From: CAVVYV01 sp963818205
GTDB lineage: Bacteria; Actinomycetota; Thermoleophilia; Solirubrobacterales; 70-9
Direction of reading: 5' to 3'
Length of the DNA: 64,000 bases
NCBI GenBank assembly: GCA_963818205.1
Contig: CAWFRG010000004.1
Span: forward strand, 124,001-188,000
Shown in pieces: positions 55,046-63,854 of this stretch (position 1 is its first letter; every line of letters begins with the position of its first letter). A program made the position numbers and the translations under genes. The notes under the pieces were generated by a model, which did no database searches, was not told the origin of the DNA, and saw nothing but the letters and a program-made list of their open reading frames with translations.

Positions 55046-56420
55046 CCGGCGACCCCCATCGCGAAGCTCCGCTGGCGGAAGGCAACGCGGCCTGCGGCGA
55101 CCGTCATCAGCACCCGGCCGGTGAGCTCCGTGTCGGCGAAGCAGGAGTTGTAGGAGCGGCTCTCGTAGCCATCCTCGCCGACCACCCACTTCAGCTCCGG
55201 ATCGATCAGCGCCAGGTTCGCCCGCGCGCCCTTCTCGATCCGGGGTGCCTCGATCCCGAAGGCTCTCCGCCGGTGGTCATCCGCTCGACCAGGGTCTCGA
55301 GGGAGAGGCTCCCGGGGAGAACCAGCAAGGTGTGAAGTGCGGCGAAGGCCGTCTCGAGCCCGGTCACCCCCCAGGCCGCCTCCTCGAAGGGGACCTCCTT
55401 CTCCTCGATCGCGTGGGGGGCGTGGTCGGTGGCGATGCAGTCGATCGTGCCGTCGCGAAGACCGTCGAGCAGGGCCGCCCGGTCGTCCTCGGAGCGAAGC
55501 GGCGGGTTCATCTTGAACCGGGCGTCGAGGCCACGTACGGCGTCCTCGGTGAGCGTCAGGTGATGAGGGGTCACCTCGCAGGTGACCTGCACCCCTGCCG
55601 CCTTCGCCCGGGCGATCTCCTCGACCGAACTGCGGGCGGATAGGTGCTGGACCTGCACCCGGGCCCCCTCATATAGGGCGAGCGAGCAGTCGCGGGCGAT
55701 CATCGTCGACTCGGAGACCGACGGGATCCCCGCCATCCCGAGCACCGCCGAGGCCTCGCCCTCGTGCATGACGCCGCCGGCGGAGAGATCGGGGTCCTCC
55801 TCGTGGAGCGCGATCACGCCGCCCGCGAGGCGCTGGTATTGGAGCGCCCGCCGCAGCACCCTGGCGTTGGCGATCGGCAGGCCGTCGTCGGAGAAACCGA
55901 TCGCGCCAGCCTCCCGGAGCTCCGCCATCTCGGTCAGTTCCTCCCCCGCCATCGCCCGGGTGACGGTGGCGATGAAGCCGACCGGCACCGATGCCTCGCT
56001 CTGGGCGCGCTCCCGGACCGAGCCGAGCACCGCGGCGGAGTCGATCGGCGGAGAGGTGTTGGCCATCGCGATCACCGCGCAGTAGCCGCCGGCCGCCGCC
56101 GCCCTGGTACCGGTTTCGAGGTCCTCCTTGTGCTCCTCCCCGGGCACCCGGAGGTGGACGTGGGGGTCGACGAATGCCGGCAGGCCGAGCAGCCCGTCGG
56201 CCTCGACCACCTCGGCCCCCTCGACCTCCGGGGCGCCGCCGGGCTCCGCCAGCTCGGCGATCTCGCCGTTGCGGACCACCAGGTCACGGATCGCGTCCAG
56301 GCCGGTACGGGGATCGAACAGGCGCGCCCCGCGAATCACCAGGTTCGCGTCCGGCCCCGGACGCGACACCAGGGGCGGCGCCTCGGGGCTCCCACCCGAT
56401 CCGTTCGCCGCAACGTTCAC
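55042..56420 (-). CDS. pyrC: Dihydroorotase, frameshifted near its C-terminus
   Basis: PyrC closes carbamoyl aspartate to dihydroorotate. Metal ligands: PAFVDPHVHLRVPGEE near residue 83, the carboxylated-Lys position region, HEEDPDL, HLSARSS and ATDHAPHAIEEK near 310. After LVERMTTGGE the frame breaks at about 55257-55265; the expected end, FGIEAPRIEKGARANLALI then GYESRSYNSCFADTELTG and GRVLMTVAAGRV, is in another frame to a stop at 55042. One indel restores about 458 residues. The start overlaps the pyrB stop by four bases. Confidence 0.92.
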
Positions 56421-57376
56421 GCCGGCTGCCCGATCGTCGAGGTGTCGGCCGGCGGGGCGCTCTTCGCGTCGCGCGGCCCGTCGCGGCCGGTGAGGAGCTC
56501 GTAGATGATCGCCATCCGCACCACCAGCCCGCTCTCTACCTGTGCCGTGATCAGCGACTGGGGCGAGTCGATCACCTCGGGGGCGAGCTCCACCCCGCGG
56601 TTGACCGGCCCGGGGTGCATGAGCAGCTGGCGGGGGCCGAGCCGCCGCGAATCGATCTGGTAGCGGGCGGCGTACTCGCGCAGCGAGGGCACAAAGCTCT
56701 CGCTCATCCGCTCCCGCTGCATCCGCAGGGCGTAGACGACGTCGGCGGCGGCGAGGCCGTCGAGGTCATAGGCGATCTCGGGGCCGAGCGCCTCGATCCC
56801 CCGGGGGATCAGGGTCGGCGGGCCGCAGAGGGTGACCTCGGCGCCCATCAGCCGGAATGCGAGCAGGCATGAGCGGGCGACCCGGCTGTGGAGGACGTCG
56901 CCGACGATCCAGATCTTCACTCCGTCAAGGGAGCCGAGGCGCTGCCTCAGGGTGTAGACGTCGAGCAGGGCCTGGGTCGGATGCTCGTGCTTCCCGTCGC
57001 CGGCGTTGATCACCGAGGCTTCGGTCCAGCCGGCGACCAGGGCCGCCGCTCCCGCGTGCGGCGAGCGGATCACGATCGCCGCCGGGTCGTAGGCGGAGAG
57101 GGTGAAGATCGTGTCCTTGAGCGACTCGCCCTTGTCCACCGAAGAGCCGCTCGACTTGATGCTGACCACGTCGGCCGAGAGCCTCTTCGCGGCAAGCTCG
57201 AAGGAGGAGCTGGTCCGGGTGCTGGACTCGTAGAAGAGATTGACGATCGTCCGGCCGCGGAGGGTCGGCACCTTCTTGATGTCGCGCTTGCCGACCTCGG
57301 CGAAGCTCTCGGCCCGATCGAGGATCCGCTCGACCTCCTCGCGGGAGAGCCCTTCGATTCCCAGCAGGTGCTTCAT
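56417..57376 (-). CDS. pyrB: Aspartate carbamoyltransferase catalytic subunit
   Basis: 319 residues. It joins aspartate and carbamoyl phosphate. The carbamoyl phosphate loop YESSTRTSSSFELAAKRL is near residue 50, followed by the Lys-containing SSGSSVDKGESLKDT, HEHPTQALLDVYT and the aspartate site HPGPVNRGVEL. No pyrI regulatory chain is seen. The ATG overlaps the pyrR stop by four bases, and its own stop overlaps pyrC. Confidence 0.97.
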   Translation of the reverse strand: MKHLLGIEGLSREEVERILDRAESFAEVGKRDIKKVPTLRGRTIVNLFYESSTRTSSSFELAAKRLSADVVSIKSSGSSVDKGESLKDTIFTLSAYDPAAIVIRSPHAGAAALVAGWTEASVINAGDGKHEHPTQALLDVYTLRQRLGSLDGVKIWIVGDVLHSRVARSCLLAFRLMGAEVTLCGPPTLIPRGIEALGPEIAYDLDGLAAADVVYALRMQRERMSESFVPSLREYAARYQIDSRRLGPRQLLMHPGPVNRGVELAPEVIDSPQSLITAQVESGLVVRMAIIYELLTGRDGPRDAKSAPPADTSTIGQPA

Positions 57377-57948
57377 CGCTCCTCCCCTCGGGTCGCTGTC
57401 TTGGACTGGGCGGGCACGATCGCGACCTCGTCGGTCCCGTCGCTCTCCTCGAGGCGGACGTTGACCCGCTCACCGGGGGCGGTCGGCAGGTTCTTGCCGA
57501 CGTAGTCGGGACGAATCGGAAGCTCGCGGTGGCCGCGGTCGATCAGGACGGCGAGCTGCACGCGGGTGGGCCGTCCGTAGTCAAAGAGGGCGTCGATCGC
57601 GGCACGCACCGTTCGGCCCGTGTAGAGGACGTCGTCGACGAGCACCACCGTGCGCCCCTCGAGGTCGAAGTCGAGATGGGAGTCATGGACCACCGGCGCC
57701 GCCGCGGGCCCCCGGCTCTCGATGTCGTCGCGATAGAAAGAGATATCGAGGTCACCGAGTGGGACCTCGATGCCGGAGAGCTCGCCGACGAGGGCGTGCA
57801 GGCGGTGGCTGAGGACCGCGCCGCGGGTGTGGATACCGACCAGGGCCACCCGGTCCGCCTCCTCGTTCTTCTCGACGATCTCATGGGCGATACGGACCAG
57901 CGTCCGCCTGAGATCGTCGTGATCGAGCACGACCTTTTCGTCGCTCAT
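57373..57948 (-). CDS. pyrR: Pyrimidine operon regulator PyrR
   Basis: 191 residues of the phosphoribosyltransferase fold. With UMP bound, PyrR binds a hairpin in pyr mRNA and lowers expression; many have weak uracil phosphoribosyltransferase activity. Seen: LVGIHTRGAVLSHRL, DISFYRDD and the PRPP loop VVLVDDVLYTGRTVRAAID. A GGAAGGAGCGAAAG ribosome binding site precedes the ATG at 57948. The open frame continues to 59934 through rnz, but this is one frame crossing the pyrR leader, not a fusion. Confidence 0.95.
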   Translation of the reverse strand: MSDEKVVLDHDDLRRTLVRIAHEIVEKNEEADRVALVGIHTRGAVLSHRLHALVGELSGIEVPLGDLDISFYRDDIESRGPAAAPVVHDSHLDFDLEGRTVVLVDDVLYTGRTVRAAIDALFDYGRPTRVQLAVLIDRGHRELPIRPDYVGKNLPTAPGERVNVRLEESDGTDEVAIVPAQSKTATRGEER

Positions 57949-57959
57949 CTTTCGCTCCT

Positions 57960-57980
57960 TCCTGGCCTCGCGGGACCTGG
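57960..57980 (-). promoter_or_regulatory. PyrR-binding loop in the pyrR leader
   Basis: On the minus strand the leader reads AGGTCCCGCGAGGCCAGGA, matching the PyrR binding-loop core UCC-N-G-N-GAGGC at 57975-57965. Flanking CCTT (upstream) and AAGG (inside the ribosome binding site) can pair below the loop. PyrR bound here would hide the ribosome binding site and repress translation of the whole coupled operon, as described for mycobacterial pyrR. TACGCT about 30 bases further upstream is a possible -10. Confidence 0.7.
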
Positions 57981-58032
57981 TTAAAGGGGCTTGCCGAGCC
58001 AGCGTAGCAGCGCGACCTGCCAGGATCCGGCT

Positions 58033-58896
58033 GTGAAGCCGCAGGTTGCGGAGGCGATCGAGGCCCACCGGGCGGCCGGGCGCGAGTTCGAGGCCGGTGG
58101 CGTGCGGAGCTTCGTCCGCGAGCAGGGCGAGGGCGAGCCCGTGGTGCTGATGCACGGGATCCCGGTCAGCTCCTTCCTCTACCGCAAGGTCCTCCCCCTG
58201 CTGGCCGAGCGCGGCCTCCGCGGGGTCGCCTTCGATCTGCCGGGCCTGGGGCTGGCGGAGAAGCGGGCGGACTTCGACTACACCTGGACCGGGCTCGGCC
58301 GATGGACCGGTGCTGCGGTCGACGCCCTTGGGATCGAGCGCTGCCACCTGGTGCTCCACGACATCGGCGGGCCGATCGCGCTCGAGTGGGCGCTTCGCAA
58401 CCGCGAGCGGGTGCAGACGCTGACTGTGCTCGACACCCTGGTCGACGTCGCTCACTTCCGCCGGGTGTGGAGCATGGATCTGGCGGCGCCTCCCGTACTC
58501 GGCCCGCTCTGGGTGGCGACGCTCCGCCCGCCGGTGGCTCGCTGGCTCTTCTACGTGCAGGGGATCGCCGACCGCTCCGCCACCCCTGCGCATGAGGTCG
58601 ACGCCCACCTGGCGCTCGTCCACCGCGACGGGGGCGGACGCACCTTCCGGCAGATCGTCCGCGGCTTCGAGCTGACCGCCGAGAAGGAGCGCTTCTACGT
58701 CGACGGCCTCCGCGAGGCGGGCTGGCCGTCGACGATCCTCTGGGGAGAGCGCGACCCGGCGCTGGGCGAGGATCGCCGCCGGGTGATCGAGGAAGCCCTC
58801 GGGGTCGAGGCGACGATCCTCCCCGCCAAGCACTTCCTCCAGGAGGACCAGGCGCCCGCTGTCGCCGGGGCGATCGCGGACCTGGCGCTCGGCTAG
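58033..58896 (+). CDS. Alpha/beta hydrolase, haloalkane dehalogenase-like
   Basis: 287 residues from a GTG at 58033. Oxyanion motif VVLMHGIPVSSFLYRKV near residue 37; the nucleophile position is Asp in LVLHDIGGPIALEWA near 108; acid region LWGERDPALGED and histidine in LPAKHFLQED. Asp nucleophile and HGIP favour the dehalogenase/epoxide hydrolase group; the substrate is unknown. A TTG at 57991 is in frame but lies close to the pyrR promoter. The stop codon shares CTAG with the stop of the convergent rnz. Confidence 0.83.
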   Translation: MKPQVAEAIEAHRAAGREFEAGGVRSFVREQGEGEPVVLMHGIPVSSFLYRKVLPLLAERGLRGVAFDLPGLGLAEKRADFDYTWTGLGRWTGAAVDALGIERCHLVLHDIGGPIALEWALRNRERVQTLTVLDTLVDVAHFRRVWSMDLAAPPVLGPLWVATLRPPVARWLFYVQGIADRSATPAHEVDAHLALVHRDGGGRTFRQIVRGFELTAEKERFYVDGLREAGWPSTILWGERDPALGEDRRRVIEEALGVEATILPAKHFLQEDQAPAVAGAIADLALG

Positions 58897-59886
58897 TCCC
58901 CCTCGACGGCGACGGCCGGCTCGGGCCCGGGCGCCTCTCGCCGCAGCTTCGCTCCGCCCTCGACCAGCTCCGGCTCGCCGCGCTCGGGGAACGGGATCTC
59001 GACCAGGTCGAAGTCGCGGGGGGCGAAGGTATTGGGGAAGACCTCGTCGAGCCTCCTCGAGCACCGTGTTGACGTTGTAGCGGGTGGAGACGTGGACCAG
59101 GGCGAGCAGCCGCACCTCGGCCTCGCGGGCGAGCTCGGCGGCGGCACGGGCGGTCGAGTGGCCGGTCTCGGCGGCGCGCTCCGCCTCCTCGTCGGCGAAG
59201 GTGCCGTCGTGGACGAGCAGCTCGGCGGCGTGGGCGGCGATCCGGGTCATCTCGCACGGGGCGGTGTCGCCGGTGACGACGATCTTCCGGCCCGGCCGCG
59301 GATCGCCCATCACCTGCTCCGGGCTCACCTCGCCGCCGTCCACCGCGACCTTCTCGCCGCGCTGGAGGCGACCGAAGTCGCGCGGGTCGCTGACCCCGAG
59401 CTCGCGGGCGGCGTCGGTGTCGAAGCGGCCCGGCCGCTCCGCCTCGACGAAGGCGTAGCCGTTCGCGGGCATCCGGTGCTCGACGGCGAAGGCGCGGATC
59501 TCGAACCCCTCGTGGCCGATCGCCTCCCCCGGCTCGATCTCGACCAGTTCGACCTCGTAGCGAAGCTTGCCGAAGATCCGGCGCAGCGCTTCGAACAGCC
59601 CGTACAGCCCGGGAGGCCCGACCACCCGGAGCGGTGCCTGGCGATCCTGGAGGTCGTAGGTCTTCAGCAGCCCCGGGAGACCGAGGTAGTGGTCGGCGTG
59701 ATAGTGGGTGAGGTAGATCTCGTCGACCGAGACGAGACCGGTCGAAAGCATCATCTGGCGCTGGGCGCCCTCCCCTGCGTCGATGAGCAGGCGGGCGCCG
59801 CCCGCCCTGATCAGAACGCAGGCGGTCGCGCGCCGCGCCGACGGCACCGACGCGCCGGTGCCGAGGAAGATGGTCGAGAGGTCCAT
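58893..59886 (-). CDS. rnz: Ribonuclease Z, frameshifted near its end
   Basis: RNase Z trims the 3' ends of tRNA precursors lacking encoded CCA; the adjacent tRNA-Arg indeed lacks CCA. From the ATG at 59886: LGTGASVPSARRATACVLI, the metal motif YLTHYHADHYLGLPGLL, VEHRMPANGYAF, GDTAPCEMT and STARAAAELAREAEVRLL. Near 59055, after NTVLEEARR, the frame breaks; LDEVFPNTFAPRDFDLVEIP continues in the other frame to a stop at 58893. One indel gives about 330 residues. Confidence 0.9.
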
Positions 59887-59959
59887 GACCCGCCTAGCGT
59901 AGGGGCGCCCGGGCGGGCGGGATGCGCGCCCCATTGCGACTCTATGCTTGAGCGCTCCA

Positions 59960-60033
59960 GCGCCCGTAGCTCAGTGGATTAGAGCGCCGCCCTCCGGAGG
60001 CGGAAGTCGCAGGTTCGAATCCTGCCGGGCGCG
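59960..60033 (+). tRNA. tRNA-Arg (anticodon CCG)
   Basis: A full cloverleaf: acceptor stem GCGCCCG with CGGGCGC, D arm GCTC/GAGC, anticodon stem CCGCC/GGCGG with loop CTCCGGA giving anticodon CCG, and T arm GCAGG-TTCGAAT-CCTGC. The discriminator is G and CCA is not encoded. It reads CGG codons. TATGCT at 59943-59948 is a plausible -10. The stop codon of the convergent peptidase gene lies one base from its 3' end. Confidence 0.97.
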
Positions 60034-61063
60034 CTAGGGGCAGCGATCGAGTCGCGCCACCGGCGGGTCGGTGTTCCTGGTGTGGCGCGCGTCCGCATTC
60101 GGACGGCAGCGGCGTTTATGGCGGCGGGCGCGGGACGAGCGGGCTGGCGTGCTCAACGAGCGCGCGGCGGTGATCGAGAGCAGGCGCGGCGTCGGGTCGA
60201 TCGGGGTGCCGAAGTGGCGGACCTCGAAGTGGAGGTGCGGGCCGGTCGAATGCCCGGTTGAGCCGACCGCCCCGATCGGGGTGCCGCCGACGACGTACTG
60301 GCCCGGCGAGGCGGCGATCGTGGACAGGTGCGCGTACCAGCTCTCGTAGCCGAGGCGGTGGGTGACCACGACCAGGTAGCCGTAGCCGCCGGTGTTCCAG
60401 CCGGCGAACGCCACCGTCCCTCGCCCTGCAGCGCCGACGGTCGCCCCCTTAGCGGCCGGGTAGTCGATCCCGGTGTGCCAGCGGCCGGGTGGGATCCAGC
60501 CGAAGCGGTCGCCGATCGGCACGTTCAATGGAGGAAGGAAGCGCACCGGATCGGTGAGCTCGGTCACCAGCTGCCCGCCCTGGAGGGCATTCAGAGTCGC
60601 CGGTCCGGCGACGTCGTCCACCGCCAGCCCGCCGGCAGCCTGGAAGCGGCGCACCGCCGCGGCGGTGTTCGGACCGAATCCCCCATCGAGGCCCCCTGGG
60701 CCGAACCCCCGGCTGTTGAGCAGGAACTGGAGCGCCGCCACGTCGAACCCACGGTTGCCGACGCGCATCGGGCGGCTTCCAAGGGGCGGGCGGCCGCGCC
60801 GGCCCAGGGCCCGCAGCGTCTGGGGCCCGGCGACGCCGTCCACGGCGAGGCCGCGGCTGGCTCTGGAAGCTCCGCACCGCCCCGACGGTCCAAGGGCCGG
60901 TGATCCCGTCGACCGGGTGCGGATAAAGGCCGAGAGCGCTCATCGCCACCTGGAGGGCCGCGACGTCGGCGCTGCCGGCGCGGGCGTTGGCGGCGGGACC
61001 GGCAACCACCGCCACCGCGGCAACGAGGAAGGGGAGCATCAACCTGGCGCCTGAAAAACGCAC
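60034..61063 (-). CDS. Secreted peptidoglycan-binding M23 metallopeptidase, frameshifted
   Basis: From a GTG at 61063: a signal peptide (FLVAAVAVVAGPAANARA), then a peptidoglycan-binding repeat (VAALQVAMSALGLYPHPVDG). The frame breaks near 60853 and resumes as RGLAVDGVAGPQTLRALG, a second binding repeat (VAALQFLLNSRGFGPGGLDG) and an M23 domain with zinc ligands His in WHTGIDYPA and HLHFEVRHFG and the SWYAHLS motif. M23 enzymes cut peptide cross-links in the wall. A basic tail of about 45 residues runs to the edge of the tRNA gene. One indel restores about 340 residues. Confidence 0.87.
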
Positions 61064-61227
61064 TTTCCGAGCTTTCTCCGATCCGAGAATCGTCGCGGGA
61101 GGAGCGTTGCAGGAGTAGCCTTGCCTGGAACCTCGACTCAAACGCTTAGAGGCGTTGAGGGGAGCGAAGATCACGCTGGCGTCTCCACGACTGACACGAC
61201 GTGCACGCCGGGCCGGAGGAGAGCTGG

Positions 61228-62868
61228 ATGCTCTACGCGGCCAAGATCGCCGCGCTCGCAGGCGTCTATTACGGAGCGGCCAAGTTGGGTCTGGAGCTGG
61301 CCTTCGAGACCAGCAGCGTCACCGCTGTCTGGCCTCCGACCGGGATCGCCCTGGCGGCACTGGTCCTCGGCGGCTACCGGCTGTGGCCCGGGGTCGCCCT
61401 CGGGGCTATCCTGGCGAACAGCTGGACCGGGATCCCGATCTATGCGGTTCTGGGAATTACCGCGGGCAACACCTTGGAGGCGCTCGCGGGCGCCTACCTC
61501 CTCCGGCGGGTGGCGGGCTTCCGGCCATCGCTCGAGCGAGTCACCGACGTATTGGCGCTGGTTGGGCTTGCCGGCCTCCTCAGCACCATGGTCAGCGCCA
61601 CCCTCGGCGTCAGCAGCCTGCTGGCCGCCGGCGAGATCAGCTCGGGCGCGTTCGGCTCGGTATGGCGGACCTGGTGGCTCGGTGACATGGGTGGTGACCT
61701 GGTCGTCGCGCCCGCGATCCTGGTTGCGGTAACCCACTGGCCGTTCAGGCGGGCCCGCGATCGCCCGCTCGAGGCTGCCGCGGTCGTATTACTCACCGGG
61801 GCGGTCGCCGCCCTGGTGTTCACGCAAACGACGAATCTCACCTTCCTCGTCTACCCGATCCTGATCTGGGCCTGCCTGCGGTTCCGCCAGCTCGGCGCCG
61901 TCATCGTTTGCCTGCTGCTGGCGGCCGTGGCGATTCCGCTCACGGCGGCCGACCTTGGCCCCTTCTCGGGCAACCCCCCCGATGACCGCCTGCTCCTCGC
62001 TCAGACCTACGTCGGGGTCGCAAGCATCACCGCGCTGGTGCTCGCTGCGGTGGTCGCCGAGCGCCGGCGGGTCGAGGAAACATTGAGAGGGATCGCGACC
62101 ACCCTCCAGGAGAGTCTGCTCCCGCACCCACCCGACATTCCCGGCGTCGAGGTGGCGGTGGACTTTCGTCCTGCCGGAGAGCGTCAGCTCGTCGGTGGCG
62201 ATTTCTACGACTGGTTCCCGAACGACGACGGAAGCTGGGCGGTGGCGATTGGGGACGTCGCCGGCAAGGGCGCCCCGGCCGCGGCAACCGCGGCCCTCGC
62301 CCGCTACACGCTGCGAGCGGCCGCGATGCACGAGCGCCGGCCGAGCCGGATCCTCGACCTCTTGAACGAGGCGGTCATGCGCCAGTCTCCCGGCCAGACC
62401 TGCACGGTCGCTTACGCCCGGATCGAGTTCGACAAGGCGGGCGGCGGCCGGATGACGCTCGCGGTGGCGGGGCATCCCGCGCCGCTCGTGCTTCGAGCCG
62501 ACGGCGCGGCGGAGCCCGTGGGGCGCGGAATCTTGCTTGGAGCGTCGGAGAGTGTGGACCTGACCGATTACCACGCGGATCTGCGCCCCGGAGACGCCCT
62601 CGTCTTCCATACCGACGGCTTGACCGACGCCTACGCTCCCGCCCACACGGTGAGCCCGGCCGAGCTCAACGCCACCGTCCGTTCGTCCGCCGGGCGCAGC
62701 GCCCAGGGGATCGTCGACCGGATCGCGGGCGCAGTCCTCCACGAGGATGGCGCGAAGCCCCGCGACGACATCATCGTGCTCGCGATCCGCCTGCCGGGCC
62801 CCACGCGGGATCCGGCAGCCTGGTTGCGACGGGTGCCCGGCCGGGTTGCATCGCGAGGGCTGCTCTAA
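61228..62868 (+). CDS. MASE1 membrane sensor fused to a SpoIIE-type PP2C phosphatase
   Basis: 546 residues. The N-terminal half is a MASE1 integral membrane sensor with about eight helices (conserved LELAFETSSVTAVWPPTGIALAAL-like start, WLGDMGGDLVVAP). The C-terminal half is a SpoIIE phosphatase domain: LQESLLPHPPDIPGVEVAV, GGDFYDWF with metal-binding Asp residues, GDVAGKGAPAA, FHTDGLTDA and KPRDDIIVLAI. Such enzymes dephosphorylate anti-sigma antagonists, releasing stress sigma factors; no partner is encoded nearby. GGAGGAG before the ATG at 61228 sets the start; a GTG at 61201 is in frame. Confidence 0.9.
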   Translation: MLYAAKIAALAGVYYGAAKLGLELAFETSSVTAVWPPTGIALAALVLGGYRLWPGVALGAILANSWTGIPIYAVLGITAGNTLEALAGAYLLRRVAGFRPSLERVTDVLALVGLAGLLSTMVSATLGVSSLLAAGEISSGAFGSVWRTWWLGDMGGDLVVAPAILVAVTHWPFRRARDRPLEAAAVVLLTGAVAALVFTQTTNLTFLVYPILIWACLRFRQLGAVIVCLLLAAVAIPLTAADLGPFSGNPPDDRLLLAQTYVGVASITALVLAAVVAERRRVEETLRGIATTLQESLLPHPPDIPGVEVAVDFRPAGERQLVGGDFYDWFPNDDGSWAVAIGDVAGKGAPAAATAALARYTLRAAAMHERRPSRILDLLNEAVMRQSPGQTCTVAYARIEFDKAGGGRMTLAVAGHPAPLVLRADGAAEPVGRGILLGASESVDLTDYHADLRPGDALVFHTDGLTDAYAPAHTVSPAELNATVRSSAGRSAQGIVDRIAGAVLHEDGAKPRDDIIVLAIRLPGPTRDPAAWLRRVPGRVASRGLL

Positions 62869-62888
62869 AGGCCCGGACGACGCACGCG

Positions 62889-63854
62889 TTAACCCTGCTC
62901 CACCGGCCTCACCTCGGGATGCTCCCGATACCACTCCAGGGTCCGGGAGAGGCCCTCGCGGAGGTCGACCTGCGGCCGCCAGCCGGTGACCTCGTAGATC
63001 TTGGTGGACTCCAGGTACTGGCGGTCGATCTCGCCGTCGGGGTTGCCGGTTCCCCGGATGTCGGGCTCGATATCGGATTCGGCCACCTCGCAGATCAGCT
63101 CCAGCACCTCCCGGACCGAGTTCGGCTTGCCCCAGCCGGCGTTGAACGCCTCCCCGGCCCCCTCTCCGCGGGCGAGAGTCTTGGCGATCGCGACGTAGGC
63201 GGCGGCGACGTCCTCGACGTAGAGGAAGTCGCGCTCGGGTGAGCCGTCCGAGCGGATCACTGGCCGGCGGCCGTCGAGCACCGCGGTGACCGCCTCCGGG
63301 ATCAGCCGGGTGAAGTTGAGATCGCCGCCGCCGTAGATGTTGGCGAAGCGGGTGACCGCCACCGGGAGCTCGAAGGTGTGCCAGTAGCTGCGGGCGATCA
63401 GGTCGGCAGCAGCCTTGGAGACGTCGTACGGGAAGATCGGCTGGAGAACGGCGTCCTCTGTGTAGGGGAGCTGCTCGTGGGGCCCGTAGGCCTTGTCCGA
63501 GGAGGCGAACACCACCCGCTCCACGGCCCCCTGCCGGCATGCCTCGAGCAGCGTCCAGGTGCCCTGGATGTTGGTCTCGAAGGTCGGCAGCGGCGAGGAG
63601 TTGGCGGTGCCGACGATCGTCTGCGCCGCCAGGTGGAAGACCGAGTCGACCCCGTTCACAGCCCGCGAGACCGCATCGAAGTCGCGGAGGTCGCCGCTGA
63701 CGTCGTCGACCTCGGATTCGATCTCCTGCAGGGCGAGGCCCGAGATCGCGGGCTCGCCGCGATCGAAGGTGACCACCGAAGCCCCCTCGGCGAGCAGCGC
63801 CTTTGCCAGCCAGGACCCGGCGAAGCCATGGGCACCCGTGACGAGTGCCTTCAG
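62889..63854 (-). CDS. NAD-dependent sugar-nucleotide dehydratase/epimerase; CTG start
   Basis: 321 residues if started at CTG 63854. Extended short-chain dehydrogenase: the GxxGxxG loop VTGAHGFAGSW lies at residues 5-15, with FHLAAQTIVG, SSDKAYGPHEQLPY and the catalytic YDVSK. The SDKAYG and NIYGGGDLNFTRLIP patterns favour CDP-glucose 4,6-dehydratase, fitting the nucleotidyltransferase upstream. The first canonical start, GTG at 63776, would delete the NAD loop. The true frame runs back to a CTG overlapping the upstream TGA as CTGA, with no ATG, GTG or TTG above. Confidence 0.85.
   Translation of the reverse strand: MKALVTGAHGFAGSWLAKALLAEGASVVTFDRGEPAISGLALQEIESEVDDVSGDLRDFDAVSRAVNGVDSVFHLAAQTIVGTANSSPLPTFETNIQGTWTLLEACRQGAVERVVFASSDKAYGPHEQLPYTEDAVLQPIFPYDVSKAAADLIARSYWHTFELPVAVTRFANIYGGGDLNFTRLIPEAVTAVLDGRRPVIRSDGSPERDFLYVEDVAAAYVAIAKTLARGEGAGEAFNAGWGKPNSVREVLELICEVAESDIEPDIRGTGNPDGEIDRQYLESTKIYEVTGWRPQVDLREGLSRTLEWYREHPEVRPVEQG

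Noticed and set aside
57373..59934. A pyrR-RNase Z fusion protein of 853 residues
   Set aside because: The middle is reverse-strand shadow of the plus-strand hydrolase; pyrR has its own ribosome binding site and start, and rnz ends in another frame after one indel.
59960..60033. tRNA-Arg as an integration site
   Set aside because: No integrase, direct repeat of the tRNA end or foreign genes flank it; the neighbours are ordinary chromosomal genes.
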